DNA of 64,000 nt from JAHQVI01 sp963727575 (GTDB lineage: Bacteria > Pseudomonadota > Alphaproteobacteria > Rhizobiales > Rhodomicrobiaceae), in NCBI GenBank assembly GCA_963727575.1, contig CAVSIA010000027.1:124001-188000 (forward strand), read 5' to 3'. The notes under the pieces are model-generated. The model made no database searches and was not told the origin of the DNA. It saw nothing but the letters and a program-made list of their open reading frames with translations. This document shows, piece after piece, positions 45,481 to 55,097 of this stretch (positions within the stretch are counted from its first letter, which is position 1; every line of letters starts with the position of its first letter). Made by a program: the position numbers and the translations under genes.

Positions 45481-47466
45481 TCAGGCGGCCTGAACGCCCG
45501 GATCGAGGAGCTGCACAATTTCTGCCATGATATCATTGAGTTGGAAGTCTTTCGGCGTGTAGACGGCCGCGGCTCCGGCAGCTTTCAAAAGCTTGGCATC
45601 TTCGGCAGGAATAATGCCGCCGACGACGACGGGAATTTGTTCGAGTCCGGCCGAGCGCATCCGCTCGATGATCTCGCGCACCAGCGGAACGTGGCTGCCG
45701 GACAGGATTGAAAGGCCGACCACGTGGACGCCTTCCTCTAGCGCGGCGTTGACGATCTCTGCCGGCGTCAGGCGGATGCCTTCGTAGACAACCTCCATGC
45801 CGCAGTCCCGCGCGCGCACGGCGATCTGCTCGGCGCCGTTCGAATGTCCGTCGAGTCCGGGCTTGCCGACCAGAAATTTAATTCGCCGGCCAAGCAAGGC
45901 GGATACGCGCTCGACCTCGGCGCGGACCTGTTCCAGATGCCCCCCGCTATCGGCCCTCACCTTCGCGACACCGGTGGGCGCTCGGAATTCGCCGAAGATC
46001 TTTCGCAGCGTTTCGCCCCACTCACCGGTCGTAACTCCGGCCTTAGCGCAGGCAATCGAGGGCTCCATGATATTGCGGCCTTCCTGCGCAGCAGATTGCA
46101 ATGCGCCGAGCGCTTTTTCAGCCTCAACCGCGTCGCGGGCGTTGCGCCATGCCTTGACCTGTTCGACGTGCTCCCGCTCGACCCATTCGGGGACGGTGAG
46201 AATGCCGCTATCCTCGCCGACTGAGAGCGGTGAAAGCTCGGTCTCCGTCCAGCGGTTGACACCGACGACGGTCATTTCTCCTGCCTCGATGGCGCGAAGC
46301 CGGGCGGTGTTCGATTCCACCAGCCGCTGCTTCATATAGCTGGATTCGACCGCCGCAACGGCGCCGCCCATTGCCTGGATCCGCTCCAATTCCTCCCGTG
46401 CCTCTCGCTTGAGATCGGCGACCTTGGCGTCTACGACCGTCGACCCATCGAAAATGTCTTCGAACTCCAGAAGGTCCGTTTCGTAGGCCACGATCTGTTG
46501 CATCCGGAGCGACCATTGCTGGTCCCACGGCCTAGGAAGCCCGAGCGCCTCGTTCCATGCGGGAAGCTGCACCGCGCGGGCGCGCGCCTTCTTGGACAGC
46601 ACCACCGCGAGCATTTCCAGGAGAATTCTGTAGACGTTATTCTCCGGCTGCGGCTCGGTCAGCCCCAGACTGTTGACCTGAACGCCGTAGCGAAAACGGC
46701 GGAGCTTTTCGTCGGATACTTTGTAACGCTCGCGGCAGATCTCGTCCCAAAGATCGACGAAGGCGCGCATCTTGCACATCTCGGTTATGAAGCGGACGCC
46801 GGCGTTGACGAAAAATGAGATGCGCCCGACCACCTGCGGAAAATCCTCGTCAGCAACTTCACCGGACGCCTTCACCGTATCGAGCACTGCCTCGGCGATG
46901 GCGAGGGCATAGGCAAGCTCCTGAACCGGCGTCGCGCCCGCTTCCTGAAGATGGTAGGAGCAGACATTGGTCGGGTTCCATTTCGGAATCTCGCGATAGG
47001 TATAGACGATCACGTCCTTGATCAGCCGCATCGACGGCTCGGGTGGAAACACATAGGTTCCGCGGGAGAGATATTCCTTGATGATGTCGTTTTGAACGGT
47101 GCCTGTCAGGGCGTCGCGGGGGGCGCCCTGCTCGTCGGCGACAGCGACATAGAGCGCCAACAGCCATGCAGCCGTTGCGTTGATGGTCATCGAGGTGTTC
47201 ATGCTGGCGAGCGGGATGTCGGCGAACAGTGCGCGCATATCACCCAGATGCGAGATCGGCACCCCGACCTTTCCGACTTCGCCGCGAGCCAGCGGATGAT
47301 CGGGATCGTAGCCGGTCTGCGTCGGCAGATCGAAGGCGACGGAAAGCCCCGTCTGCCCCTTTGCGAGGTTCTTGCGGTAGAGAGCGTTCGAGTCCTTTGC
47401 CGTCGAATGCCCGGCATAGGTGCGGATCAACCACGGCTTGTCGCGCTCGATCGGCTGCTCACTCAT
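45481..47466 (-). CDS. ecm: Ethylmalonyl-CoA mutase
   Basis: A single-chain B12-dependent mutase of 661 residues, also known as MeaA. It converts ethylmalonyl-CoA to methylsuccinyl-CoA in the ethylmalonyl-CoA pathway, which replaces the glyoxylate shunt for C2 growth. The TIM barrel begins WLIRTYAGHSTAKDSNALYRKNLAKGQTGLSVAFDLPTQTGYDPDH, the MeaA form rather than that of methylmalonyl-CoA mutase. The cobalamin domain has GLDGHSNGAEQIA (DxHxxG, His as lower Co ligand) near residue 535, then LSILSGSH and VVVGGIIP. GGAGG precedes the ATG at 47466. It is monocistronic and intact. Other pathway genes are not in the window. Confidence 0.93.
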   Translation of the reverse strand: MSEQPIERDKPWLIRTYAGHSTAKDSNALYRKNLAKGQTGLSVAFDLPTQTGYDPDHPLARGEVGKVGVPISHLGDMRALFADIPLASMNTSMTINATAAWLLALYVAVADEQGAPRDALTGTVQNDIIKEYLSRGTYVFPPEPSMRLIKDVIVYTYREIPKWNPTNVCSYHLQEAGATPVQELAYALAIAEAVLDTVKASGEVADEDFPQVVGRISFFVNAGVRFITEMCKMRAFVDLWDEICRERYKVSDEKLRRFRYGVQVNSLGLTEPQPENNVYRILLEMLAVVLSKKARARAVQLPAWNEALGLPRPWDQQWSLRMQQIVAYETDLLEFEDIFDGSTVVDAKVADLKREAREELERIQAMGGAVAAVESSYMKQRLVESNTARLRAIEAGEMTVVGVNRWTETELSPLSVGEDSGILTVPEWVEREHVEQVKAWRNARDAVEAEKALGALQSAAQEGRNIMEPSIACAKAGVTTGEWGETLRKIFGEFRAPTGVAKVRADSGGHLEQVRAEVERVSALLGRRIKFLVGKPGLDGHSNGAEQIAVRARDCGMEVVYEGIRLTPAEIVNAALEEGVHVVGLSILSGSHVPLVREIIERMRSAGLEQIPVVVGGIIPAEDAKLLKAAGAAAVYTPKDFQLNDIMAEIVQLLDPGVQAA

Positions 47467-47572
47467 CGCAATTCCTCCGTGGGACATTCCCGCGTGGATC
47501 GCTCCGAAGTCAAATCCACACATTATCATACCGGCTATCTCGCAACTGCGAAAGCCCCGGCAAATCCAAGGC

Positions 47573-47824
47573 TCATCGCCGGATTTGCCCGACGAGGGCC
47601 AAGCAGGCGAATGCTCCGGCAAGAGACGTGATCGCAACTCCGATGCTGCTGCCTCCGAGCGTAAGACCGACCGCACCAAGGAGATAGTAGCCGACAATGG
47701 CTCCAAGCAGCGCCATCGCGAAGTTTCCGGCCAGGCCAAAGCCGCTGCCTCGTGTTACGAGTCCGGCCAGCCAGCCGGCGCATGCACCGCTTAGAAGCAG
47801 CACCAGAAGAATTTTGAAAGTCAT
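47573..47824 (-). CDS. GlsB/YeaQ/YmgE family stress membrane protein
   Basis: An 83-residue inner membrane protein with three hydrophobic segments. GWLAGLVTRGSGFGLAGNFAMALLGAIVGYYLLG is the Transgly_assoc pattern. Members are often induced by general or acid stress, and their function is unsettled. It lies upstream of ecm on the same strand with a 106-base gap. Confidence 0.85.
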   Translation of the reverse strand: MTFKILLVLLLSGACAGWLAGLVTRGSGFGLAGNFAMALLGAIVGYYLLGAVGLTLGGSSIGVAITSLAGAFACLALVGQIRR

Positions 47825-48035
47825 CCCCCACCAACCACCTTTCCCCGGCAGCCTAGCTCGACTTTGCCTGATGCCGAGAGAGGCCCGGCGCCCCTGATTG
47901 CCTCGCGTTCATCTTCGGCGGGTCATAATAATGCCCCAGCCGCAAATGATATGAGTGTTGCAGCAGCCTTTGTATTGCCTGATATTCTTACTGTGCTGCC
48001 GCCGCAGATTACGTCAAACCGAAAGAGAGCAAACG

Positions 48036-48365
48036 ATGCGCGTCCTGTGGTCATCCTTCAAATTCATTCTGACGCTCATCATCGGTGCAATCGCTTTCGC
48101 GGCAACGGCAATCGAATTTCCGGGAATCATGCGGCAGCTTATCGAATGGGCGCAGCAATTGCCGCCCTATTTGGAGCAGCTCGGGCTTTCCAACACTTAC
48201 CTCGTCTGGACAGATATCATTCTTAGCGGCGACAAGCTCGTATTGCTCGGCTTCGTGCTGGTAACGCGCCTGATCTTTGGGCTGATTGGAACCGTCGTCG
48301 GGCCGCTATTCGGCGTTGGCTCGGAGCGCGGCGGCGACAAGTCCGCCTTTCAGCGTTGGGGCTGA
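48036..48365 (+). CDS. Small membrane protein of unknown function
   Basis: A 109-residue protein with one hydrophobic segment near residues 8-26 and a second at about 70-93 (LVLLGFVLVTRLIFGLIGTVVGPLFG). The polar part between them would face the periplasm if both ends are inside. I do not recognise the family. AAGAGAG precedes the ATG at 48036. Confidence 0.65.
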   Translation: MRVLWSSFKFILTLIIGAIAFAATAIEFPGIMRQLIEWAQQLPPYLEQLGLSNTYLVWTDIILSGDKLVLLGFVLVTRLIFGLIGTVVGPLFGVGSERGGDKSAFQRWG

Positions 48366-48477
48366 TACTTTAGATTGTTTGTCCGCTTCAGCCAGCGACG
48401 GGTGGGTTGTTGACGCAGCTATTGCGCTATGTTCGCAAAATCAGATGAATGTCGGGGAGGGCCGTCGGGATCGGTAA

Positions 48478-49308
48478 CTAGCAGGCCGCGCCAAAGCGAT
48501 GCAACTCAGCGCCGTTTTGTTTAAGCCAGCTTCGCGCTTTCTGCATGTCCGGCATTGTATCGCGCACCAAACGCCAGAAACGGGGACCGTGATTCATTTC
48601 CCGCAAATGAGCTGCTTCGTGCGCCGCCACATATTCGAGAACGTAATTCGGGGCAAAGATCAAACGCCAGGAGAAGCTAATGGTGCCGGTCGTCGAGCAT
48701 GAGCCCCACCGGGTGCTCTGATCCCGAACGCTGATGCGCTTAGGTTGGCATCCAAGGTTTCCCGCGTGAAGGAATGTGCTCTTTGTCAGATCGACCTTCG
48801 CCTGAAGCCGCAACCAGTCCGCCAGACGCCGGGGACCGTGTTGCTCCCCTCCGGAAACGCAAATACGCGGGAGAACCCGCGTATCTCGTGCATTTTCGCC
48901 CTTGAGCTGCGTATTCGCATTACAGGCGGCAGGGTTCCATTCATCGGCGGCCGTTACCGAGTCGGGCTCTTCAACCCATACAATGCCTTGGTATCGTACA
49001 GCGCCCACGAAATTGATTCGATGCGGAATGCCTCGAAGTGGGATGACCGCGCCGTCTTCGAATGGAATCGGCTTGGGGAGCCGGTCCATTTGGCGCTTGA
49101 GCCAATCACGATGGCGGGCAAGAAAATCGCCTGCCTCTTCGATCCGAACTTCCTGCGGAAGCGTTAAGATCGCCGCACGCTCGGTATGACTGACCTTAAG
49201 CGAAAAACGGCGGGCACGGCGCGAACGGCGCAGCTCCACGGGGCAATCAACTCCAACGAGCTGGAGTTTGAGTGCCGCATCGGGCGTATTAAGCTGCGTC
49301 ACTAACAT
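48478..49308 (-). CDS. YgjP-like (DUF45) metallopeptidase
   Basis: A 276-residue zinc peptidase-like protein. VELRRSRRARRFSLKVSHTERAAILTLP opens the YgjP/DUF45 fold. RISVRDQSTRWGSCSTTGTISFSWRLIFAP precedes the metal site YVAAHEAAHLREMNHGPRFW, which holds the HExxH motif and the third His ligand. Members are linked to the SprT and WSS1 peptidases; the physiological substrate is unknown. It is monocistronic and intact. Confidence 0.9.
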   Translation of the reverse strand: MLVTQLNTPDAALKLQLVGVDCPVELRRSRRARRFSLKVSHTERAAILTLPQEVRIEEAGDFLARHRDWLKRQMDRLPKPIPFEDGAVIPLRGIPHRINFVGAVRYQGIVWVEEPDSVTAADEWNPAACNANTQLKGENARDTRVLPRICVSGGEQHGPRRLADWLRLQAKVDLTKSTFLHAGNLGCQPKRISVRDQSTRWGSCSTTGTISFSWRLIFAPNYVLEYVAAHEAAHLREMNHGPRFWRLVRDTMPDMQKARSWLKQNGAELHRFGAAC

Positions 49309-49592
49309 GGGTACCTAGTTCCCAAATCGGTGGAAAGTTCTGCCGTAACCGTTACATTCACGAGACTATCACGAGTGTTTGGGGATGGCTGTTGCATCTG
49401 AATAACACTCGGGAATAAACCTCAACCTTAACACAAGCGGGGCGTTTGGCTATAGGTCTAATGTCTCACCTCGTAACAGTCCCTAGGAGATCATACCTCT
49501 ACAAGTGTAACCACCCTTCCGTCGATAAAGGGTAAACGGCCGAAAGTAACCAAAGTTTCATCTATTATGGGGCTGGGCGCCTTCTTGGCCCG
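49309..49592. other. Non-coding region upstream of the YgjP-like gene
   Basis: These 284 bases are less GC-rich than the genes and contain no open reading frame with coding character. I see no hairpin with a T-tract. It separates the YgjP-like gene start from the 3' end of the PHB depolymerase gene. Confidence 0.45.
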
Positions 49593-51036
49593 CTAACTTC
49601 GCAGGTCTTCTTTTTCCACGGGCCGCGGCAGAAAAATTCGGGACACATCATCTGAATTGCTCGAAACTTGGGCACGCAGCGCATCTGCCCTTGGAATGTG
49701 CCGCATTTCAGCCATCCCAATGGGAGCGCTCAGATCGGGGGCAATCTCCGTGCGACGAGGCCCCCGGAGGCGCTTGAAAAATCGCTGCATCCCGTTGTTG
49801 CCTCGAACGTCGTGGCGCCGGATGAAGGCATTGATCTTGGGGACGATATCGGCGCGGAAGCGCGAGCCGTTGAAAATGCCGTAATGGCCGGCTTTGGGCT
49901 GAAGAAGACAAGACTTCATGCGGGTCGGTACGTTGCGGCAGAGATCGAGTGCCGCGCGGCATTGGCCCACGCCGGTAATGTCATCCTTTTCCCCCTCGAC
50001 GGTCATCAGCGCCACCCGATGCACCGCGCCGGGGTCGATCAGATTGCCGCGATAGAACATGCAGCCGCGCGGCAGGCAGTGTTGGATGAAAACCCGTTCC
50101 ACGGTCTGTAAATAGAACTCCGCAGTCAGATCCATCACCGCCAGATATTCGTCGTAGAATTCACGCTGCTTCTCAGCGGAGTTTCCATCCCCTTTGACTA
50201 GGTTGAAAAACAGGTTCCGATGAGCGCTGACATGCCGGTCCATATTCATGGATATGAAGCCGGTGAGTTGCAGAAAACCAGGGTAGACTTGGCGTCCGTG
50301 TCCCGGGTTGGGCCAAGGAACAGTGGTCAACACGTTTTGCTTGAACCACTCAATGCCTTTATCCGTGGCCAGTTGGTTGACTGCGGTGGGGTTGATGCGC
50401 GTATCGATCGGACCGCCAAGAAGCGTCATGCTGCGCGGCGCATAGGGGGACCCGGTCGCTTCGAGATGGGAGACCGCCATGAGGACGGGAACTGATGGCT
50501 GGCACACCGCCATAACGTGGACGTCGCCGCGAAACAGGGAAATCATATCGATCAGGTAGTCGACATAGCCGTCCAGACCGAATTCGCCGCAATCCACCGG
50601 CACGTTTCGCGCGTCGGTCCAGTCCGTAATATAGACGTCGTCAAAAGGGAGCAGCGCCTCCACGGTGCCGCGCAGCAGGGTCGCATGATGACCCGACATG
50701 GGCGCAACGATCAGCACGTGCGACAACTCCTCTGCGGCCTTGGCCGGCAGGTCGCGGTTGAACCGGATCATTTCGCAGAACGGTTTGCGCCACATTACGT
50801 CTTGGCTGACGGCAACGTTGCGACCATCGACCCGCGTCGAACTCGATTCCGAAGTGGGGCTTTTCGTAACGACGCGTGGTGCGTTCGATCAATTCTGCAG
50901 CGGCTGCCGTGCTGCGACCCATCGCGGTGTGAGCTAAAGGATTAAAAGGGTTGCGAAAAATATATTTCGCTGAGCCAGCGGCCAGCCGCGCCGGGTTCAT
51001 TGCCGCGTGGGCAAATTCATAAAAATGATAGAGCAC
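49593..51036 (-). CDS. phaZ: Intracellular polyhydroxybutyrate depolymerase, one frameshift
   Basis: A cytoplasmic enzyme that mobilises stored PHB granules. The N-terminal part, from the GTG at 51036, has NPARLAAGSAKYIFRNPFNPLAHTAMGRS and RYEKPHFGIE. The rest lies in another frame: MWRKPFCEMIRFNRD, then VLIVAPMSGHHATLLRGTVEALLPFDDVYITDWTDARNVP and AVCQPSVPVLMAVSHLEA, with the CQP box that holds the nucleophile in characterised homologues. The C-terminal PHB_depo_C region has LMTVEGEKDDITGVGQ and KAGHYGIFNGSRFR (catalytic Asp and His). Removing one T from GAGTTCGAC near 50847 restores a protein of about 481 residues. GGCGGAG precedes the GTG. No phaC is nearby. Confidence 0.9.
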
Positions 51037-51265
51037 GGCGCGTCGTTCTCCGCCTACCGGAAAGGGTGATCCCTTACCACCAGAGAGCAACGATTTGGGG
51101 ACGGAATTGTTGCATCGCGTCAGAAAACGCAGGCTCTCGCCACGAGGCGCAATTCCGCCGTCTGAGAAAAAGCCTTTGCGGTCAAGTCGTTGCCGCGATG
51201 GCGGAAACGGTCTCGCGATTCACGACAATGCCCGTAAAAGTTGTAAATTCCCGATTGCCGCGGCG

Positions 51266-51871
51266 CTAACTCGAAGGCTGGCTCATAGCGTCGCCAATGC
51301 GCTGAGCGAGATCGTCGGCGGAAATGCCGTAACCAAAATGGGTCACATATTCGCCCTGGGGACTCATCAGATATATGAACGTCGAATGGTCCATCAGATA
51401 GCTCCCGTCCGACGAGCCGTCCTCGGACTTGGCGTAGTAAACGCGATAGGCGCTCGCGGCCTGCTTGATCTGCTCGTCCGTGCCGGTGAGTCCGACGAGG
51501 CGCGGGCTGAAGCTCGACATGTAGTCCGTCATCTTCGCGACATCGTCGCGAGCGGGATCGACGGTAATGAAGATCGGCACGATGTCGTCGGCCTTCGATC
51601 CGAGCTTGTTCATCGTCTCGGAGATCACGTTCAGCTCGGTGGGGCAGATGTCCGGGCAATAGGTGTAGCCGAACATCACCAGCATGAACTTGCCGCGAAA
51701 ATCCTGGTCCGTGACGACTTTGCCTTTGGTATTGGTCAGCGTGAACGGACCGCCGATCAAGGCTTTCCCGGATTGAATGACGCCGGTGGTTTCGACGTTG
51801 CGCAGCAGGACCGCGCCGACCGCACCGATGGCGAAAGCGATGACGACGATCAGTATGAGACGGGTGCGCAT
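51266..51871 (-). CDS. SCO1/SenC family copper chaperone
   Basis: A 201-residue membrane-anchored thioredoxin-fold protein (N-terminal segment about 4-22). It has the copper-binding TYCPDICPTE (Cys72, Cys76) and a distal His in LMDHSTFIYLMSP. SCO proteins deliver copper to cytochrome oxidase CuA or act as thiol reductases. GGAGG precedes the ATG at 51871. In Rhodobacter, senC lies in the regB-senC-regA cluster; here it shares the neighbourhood of regB and regA, with an ABC exporter in between. Confidence 0.93.
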   Translation of the reverse strand: MRTRLILIVVIAFAIGAVGAVLLRNVETTGVIQSGKALIGGPFTLTNTKGKVVTDQDFRGKFMLVMFGYTYCPDICPTELNVISETMNKLGSKADDIVPIFITVDPARDDVAKMTDYMSSFSPRLVGLTGTDEQIKQAASAYRVYYAKSEDGSSDGSYLMDHSTFIYLMSPQGEYVTHFGYGISADDLAQRIGDAMSQPSS

Positions 51872-51901
51872 GGCGGTCCTCCAATGGTGGCGCTGGCTCC
51901 G

Positions 51902-52732
51902 CTACTCGCCGATCTGCATGAGCGAGCCCTTGATTCGCGCCTGCTGCAGGAAATAGCGGAACAGCATGAACGACGCTGAGAAGTAGGCGACATTAAGCGC
52001 GAATGCCTTCGCCATCAAATCGGGCCGGAACGTTTTCTCCGTTATGATCGCCCGCAGGCCCTCGAAGACCTGGGTGGGCGGCATTGCCGCGGAAATCGGC
52101 TGAAGCCAGCCGGGTAACGTCGCGAGCGGGTAATACACGCAACAAAGCGGCAAAAACAGAAAGACGAGCACCCACGCGAAGGACTCGGCTCCCAGACCAT
52201 AGCGGAGAACGACGCCGTTGGCAGCGAGACCGATTGTCCATCCGAAGAAGACCAGATTGGCGAAGAATGCAGCCAGCGGCAGCCCGAGGCTGAAAAGATT
52301 GAAGCCGAAAAACACGTTCGCCAGCAAGATGACCGGCAGCAGGCCAATCGTCAGGCGGATCAGGCTGATCGACATCAGTGCGGCGACGAACTCGGTGGGC
52401 CGCAGCGGGCTCATCAGGATGTTGCCGAGATTGCGCGACCACATCTCTTCGAGGAACGAGAGGGAAAAGCCCATCTGCCCGCGCGCCATCATGTCCCATA
52501 GCAGCACCGATCCGATCAGCAGACCGGCGGCGTTGGCGAAGATGGATGTCGACGCCGAGAGATGGGTCTGCAGAAAGCCCCACATCAGCATCTGCACCAT
52601 CGGCCAGTAGATCAGCTCGATCATTCGCGGCACCGAGCCGATGACGAGGACGGCATAACGCCGGACCATCGCGCCGATCCGGCGGAGGGATGCCCGCGGA
52701 CCGGATTGCTGTGTTGCGACCTCCATCCGCAT
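51902..52732 (-). CDS. ABC-2 type transporter permease
   Basis: A 276-residue inner membrane protein with about six membrane segments. A RYAVLVIGSVPRMIELIYWPMVQMLMWGF entry helix opens the ABC-2 fold. It partners the ATPase encoded 3 bases upstream to form an exporter of unknown substrate. It lies 30 bases before the SCO gene on the same strand, so all three may be one transcript. A second start, MEVATQQ at 52726, is possible. Confidence 0.88.
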   Translation of the reverse strand: MRMEVATQQSGPRASLRRIGAMVRRYAVLVIGSVPRMIELIYWPMVQMLMWGFLQTHLSASTSIFANAAGLLIGSVLLWDMMARGQMGFSLSFLEEMWSRNLGNILMSPLRPTEFVAALMSISLIRLTIGLLPVILLANVFFGFNLFSLGLPLAAFFANLVFFGWTIGLAANGVVLRYGLGAESFAWVLVFLFLPLCCVYYPLATLPGWLQPISAAMPPTQVFEGLRAIITEKTFRPDLMAKAFALNVAYFSASFMLFRYFLQQARIKGSLMQIGE

Positions 52733-52735
52733 CCC

Positions 52736-53521
52736 TCACTCTCCCGCCAGCGCTTCGTCCGCCGGCAATCTGGGCGGGACGGCGGCTGCGTTGTCCTTGC
52801 GGCGGCCGCGCACGATGTCGAGAAACACGTCTTCGAGCGTGTCGCGGCCATAGCGGCTCTGCAGTTCGGCCGGCGACCCGTCCTCCACGATCCGCCCGCG
52901 GCTCATCATCAGCACCCGGTCGGCCATCCGCTCGACCTCTCTCATATTGTGAGATGCCAGCAGGATCGTTGCTCCCCGTTCGTCGCGATAGGCAAGAAGC
53001 TTGGAGCGGACCCAGTCGGCCGTATCGGGATCGAGGCTCGCGGTCGGCTCGTCCAGAAGCAGAAGCTCGGGCGCATTGATCAGCGCTTTGGCGATCGCCG
53101 CGCGCGTCTTCTGCCCGGCGGAAAGCTCGCCGGCGGGGCGGTCCAGGAACTCGCCCAGCCGGAGTTCGCTGGTGAGTTCCTCGATGCGGGCGGCTGGATC
53201 GGTCAGCCCGTACAGATTGGCGAAGGTGTTCAGGTTTTGCCGCACGGTCAGCCGCATCGGGATATTGACGTAGGGGCTTTGAAAGTTCATCCGATGCAGC
53301 ACCGCATAGCGGTCGCGGACCATATCAGCGCCCAGGACGCGCACGGTTCCGGATGTGGGCAGCACGAGGCCCATCAGGATTGCGATGGTCGTCGTTTTGC
53401 CGGCCCCGTTGCCGCCCAGCAGCGCAGTCACCGAGCCCTTGGCGACTTCGAAGGTCAGCCCGTCCACGGCGGTAACCTCGGCATAATGCTTTACGAGGTC
53501 GGTTACGGCAATCGGCGCCAT
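52736..53521 (-). CDS. ABC transporter ATP-binding protein
   Basis: A 261-residue ATPase subunit. Walker A GGNGAGKTT is at about 36-44, the signature LSAGQKTR near 140, Walker B LLLLDEPTASLDPDTAD near 160 and the switch His in LLASHNMRE. A C-terminal extension of about 45 residues follows the NBD. The start MAPIAVTDLVKHY at 53521 matches the family; upstream in-frame text is untranslated. It is divergent from regB with 126 bases between. Confidence 0.92.
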   Translation of the reverse strand: MAPIAVTDLVKHYAEVTAVDGLTFEVAKGSVTALLGGNGAGKTTTIAILMGLVLPTSGTVRVLGADMVRDRYAVLHRMNFQSPYVNIPMRLTVRQNLNTFANLYGLTDPAARIEELTSELRLGEFLDRPAGELSAGQKTRAAIAKALINAPELLLLDEPTASLDPDTADWVRSKLLAYRDERGATILLASHNMREVERMADRVLMMSRGRIVEDGSPAELQSRYGRDTLEDVFLDIVRGRRKDNAAAVPPRLPADEALAGE

Positions 53522-53647
53522 GAGGGGGTCCTTCCGGTGGGCGGCTTTTTGGCTATGACATAGCCTCCAATCTGCCGCTGGCATCAAAGAGGCAAAATTC
53601 CTAATGTGTCGCTGCTAAAATAGTCATTCCGCCGCTTTGTTAAACCG

Positions 53648-55015
53648 GTGCGACGGTCGGCCCACGTGGGTGTTGCTGAAATGGTTTTGAATGAACGCAT
53701 CGAGGCCGGTGAAAGCCGCCTTCGCCTGCAGACGCTGATCCGGCTGAGATGGGTCGCCGTTCTGGGGCAAACCGTGACCGTGCTCCTTGTTCATTACGGC
53801 CTCGGCTTTGTCCTGCCGCTCGGAGCGTGCCTCGCGGTCATCTTCGTTTCCGGGCTGTCGAACGTCATCCTGCAGATCTGGTTTCCGCCCAGCAAACGCC
53901 TGCAAAGCAGCCATGCCATGCTGATGCTTGGCTTTGACCTGCTGCAACTTGCGGCGCTCCTCTATCTGACCGGCGGACTTCAGAACCCGTTCTCGCTGTT
54001 GATGGTGGTCCCGGTGGCGGTCTCCGCCTCCACACAGCCCTTGCGGATTACGGTCGCCCTGGGCGCGCTCGCGGTGATCAATGCGTCCATCCTGATGCTC
54101 TATCACATGCGTTTGCCGTGGACGCCGCTAGAGCTGGAACAACTGCCGCTGCTGTACATGTTCGGAATCTGGACCGCGCTGGTGTGCTGCATCGTTTTCA
54201 TGGCCACCTATGCGTGGCGGACGGCGCAGGAGACCCGGCTGATGTCCGACGCGCTCGCCGCCACCGAACTGCTGCTGGCGCGGGAACAGAAACTGTCGGC
54301 GCTCGACGGTCTGGCCGCCGCCGCTGCCCATGAACTCGGCACGCCACTGTCGACAATCGCCGTGGTTGCCAAGGAGCTGCAACGGGAGATCCCGGAGGAC
54401 AGTCCGCTCTATGAGGACGTCCAGCTCCTGCGCAGCCAAGCCGGCCGCTGCCGGGACATTCTGAGCGCTCTCGCGCGGAACACCGGTGAAACAGACGCAA
54501 TGTACTCGAAAATGTCGCTGGGTCATTTGATCGAGGAAGTCGTCGAGCCCTTCCGAAGTTTCGACAAAGAGATCGAAGTCGAAATCTCTCCCCCAAAAGA
54601 CAAAAGCGGAAAGCCAGAGCCGGAACCAATCATCCCTCGGAATGCAGCGCTAATCTACGCGCTAACCAACCTTGTCGATAATGCTATCGATTATGCATCC
54701 GACAATATCAAGATCAAAGCCGGGTGGAACAAGGACGAAATTTCAATTGCTATTATCGATGATGGACCAGGCTTTGCTACGCATATCATCGGACAACTCG
54801 GAGAACCTTACGTTACGACACGACCGAGGGTCGTCGATATTGAGGATGAAATCAGATCCGGTGGTATGGGCCTCGGCTTCTTTATCGCCAAAACGCTGCT
54901 CGAACGGTCGAACGGAACGTTAACCTTGGAGAACCGGGAGTTTCCCGAAACTGGCGCAATTGTTCGCGTGACCCTTAATCGACAAATGAACGATGCCCTC
55001 TGGTTTGCCGCTTGA
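53648..55015 (+). CDS. regB: Redox sensor histidine kinase RegB/PrrB/ActS
   Basis: A 455-residue membrane kinase of the global redox system. An N-terminal six-segment sensor domain carries GGLQNPF at 109-115, the conserved quinone-binding heptad. The H-box AAAHELGTPLSTIAVV has the phospho-His at 228. Cys268 in RSQAGRCRDIL corresponds to the redox-active cysteine of RegB. ATPase motifs are LVDNAIDYA, DDGPGFA and GGMGLGFFIAKTLLERSNG. All three redox or quinone features are intact. No ribosome-binding site fits the GTG at 53648; an internal ATG at 53681 is a possible start. regA follows in the same direction. Confidence 0.95.
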   Translation: MRRSAHVGVAEMVLNERIEAGESRLRLQTLIRLRWVAVLGQTVTVLLVHYGLGFVLPLGACLAVIFVSGLSNVILQIWFPPSKRLQSSHAMLMLGFDLLQLAALLYLTGGLQNPFSLLMVVPVAVSASTQPLRITVALGALAVINASILMLYHMRLPWTPLELEQLPLLYMFGIWTALVCCIVFMATYAWRTAQETRLMSDALAATELLLAREQKLSALDGLAAAAAHELGTPLSTIAVVAKELQREIPEDSPLYEDVQLLRSQAGRCRDILSALARNTGETDAMYSKMSLGHLIEEVVEPFRSFDKEIEVEISPPKDKSGKPEPEPIIPRNAALIYALTNLVDNAIDYASDNIKIKAGWNKDEISIAIIDDGPGFATHIIGQLGEPYVTTRPRVVDIEDEIRSGGMGLGFFIAKTLLERSNGTLTLENREFPETGAIVRVTLNRQMNDALWFAA

Positions 55016-55097
55016 GATTTAAGCGATTCTAACACAAACACTTTATGTAGCTTGGAAAGCCACCTATATTACAAGCATGGAAGCAGGAGAACATCAC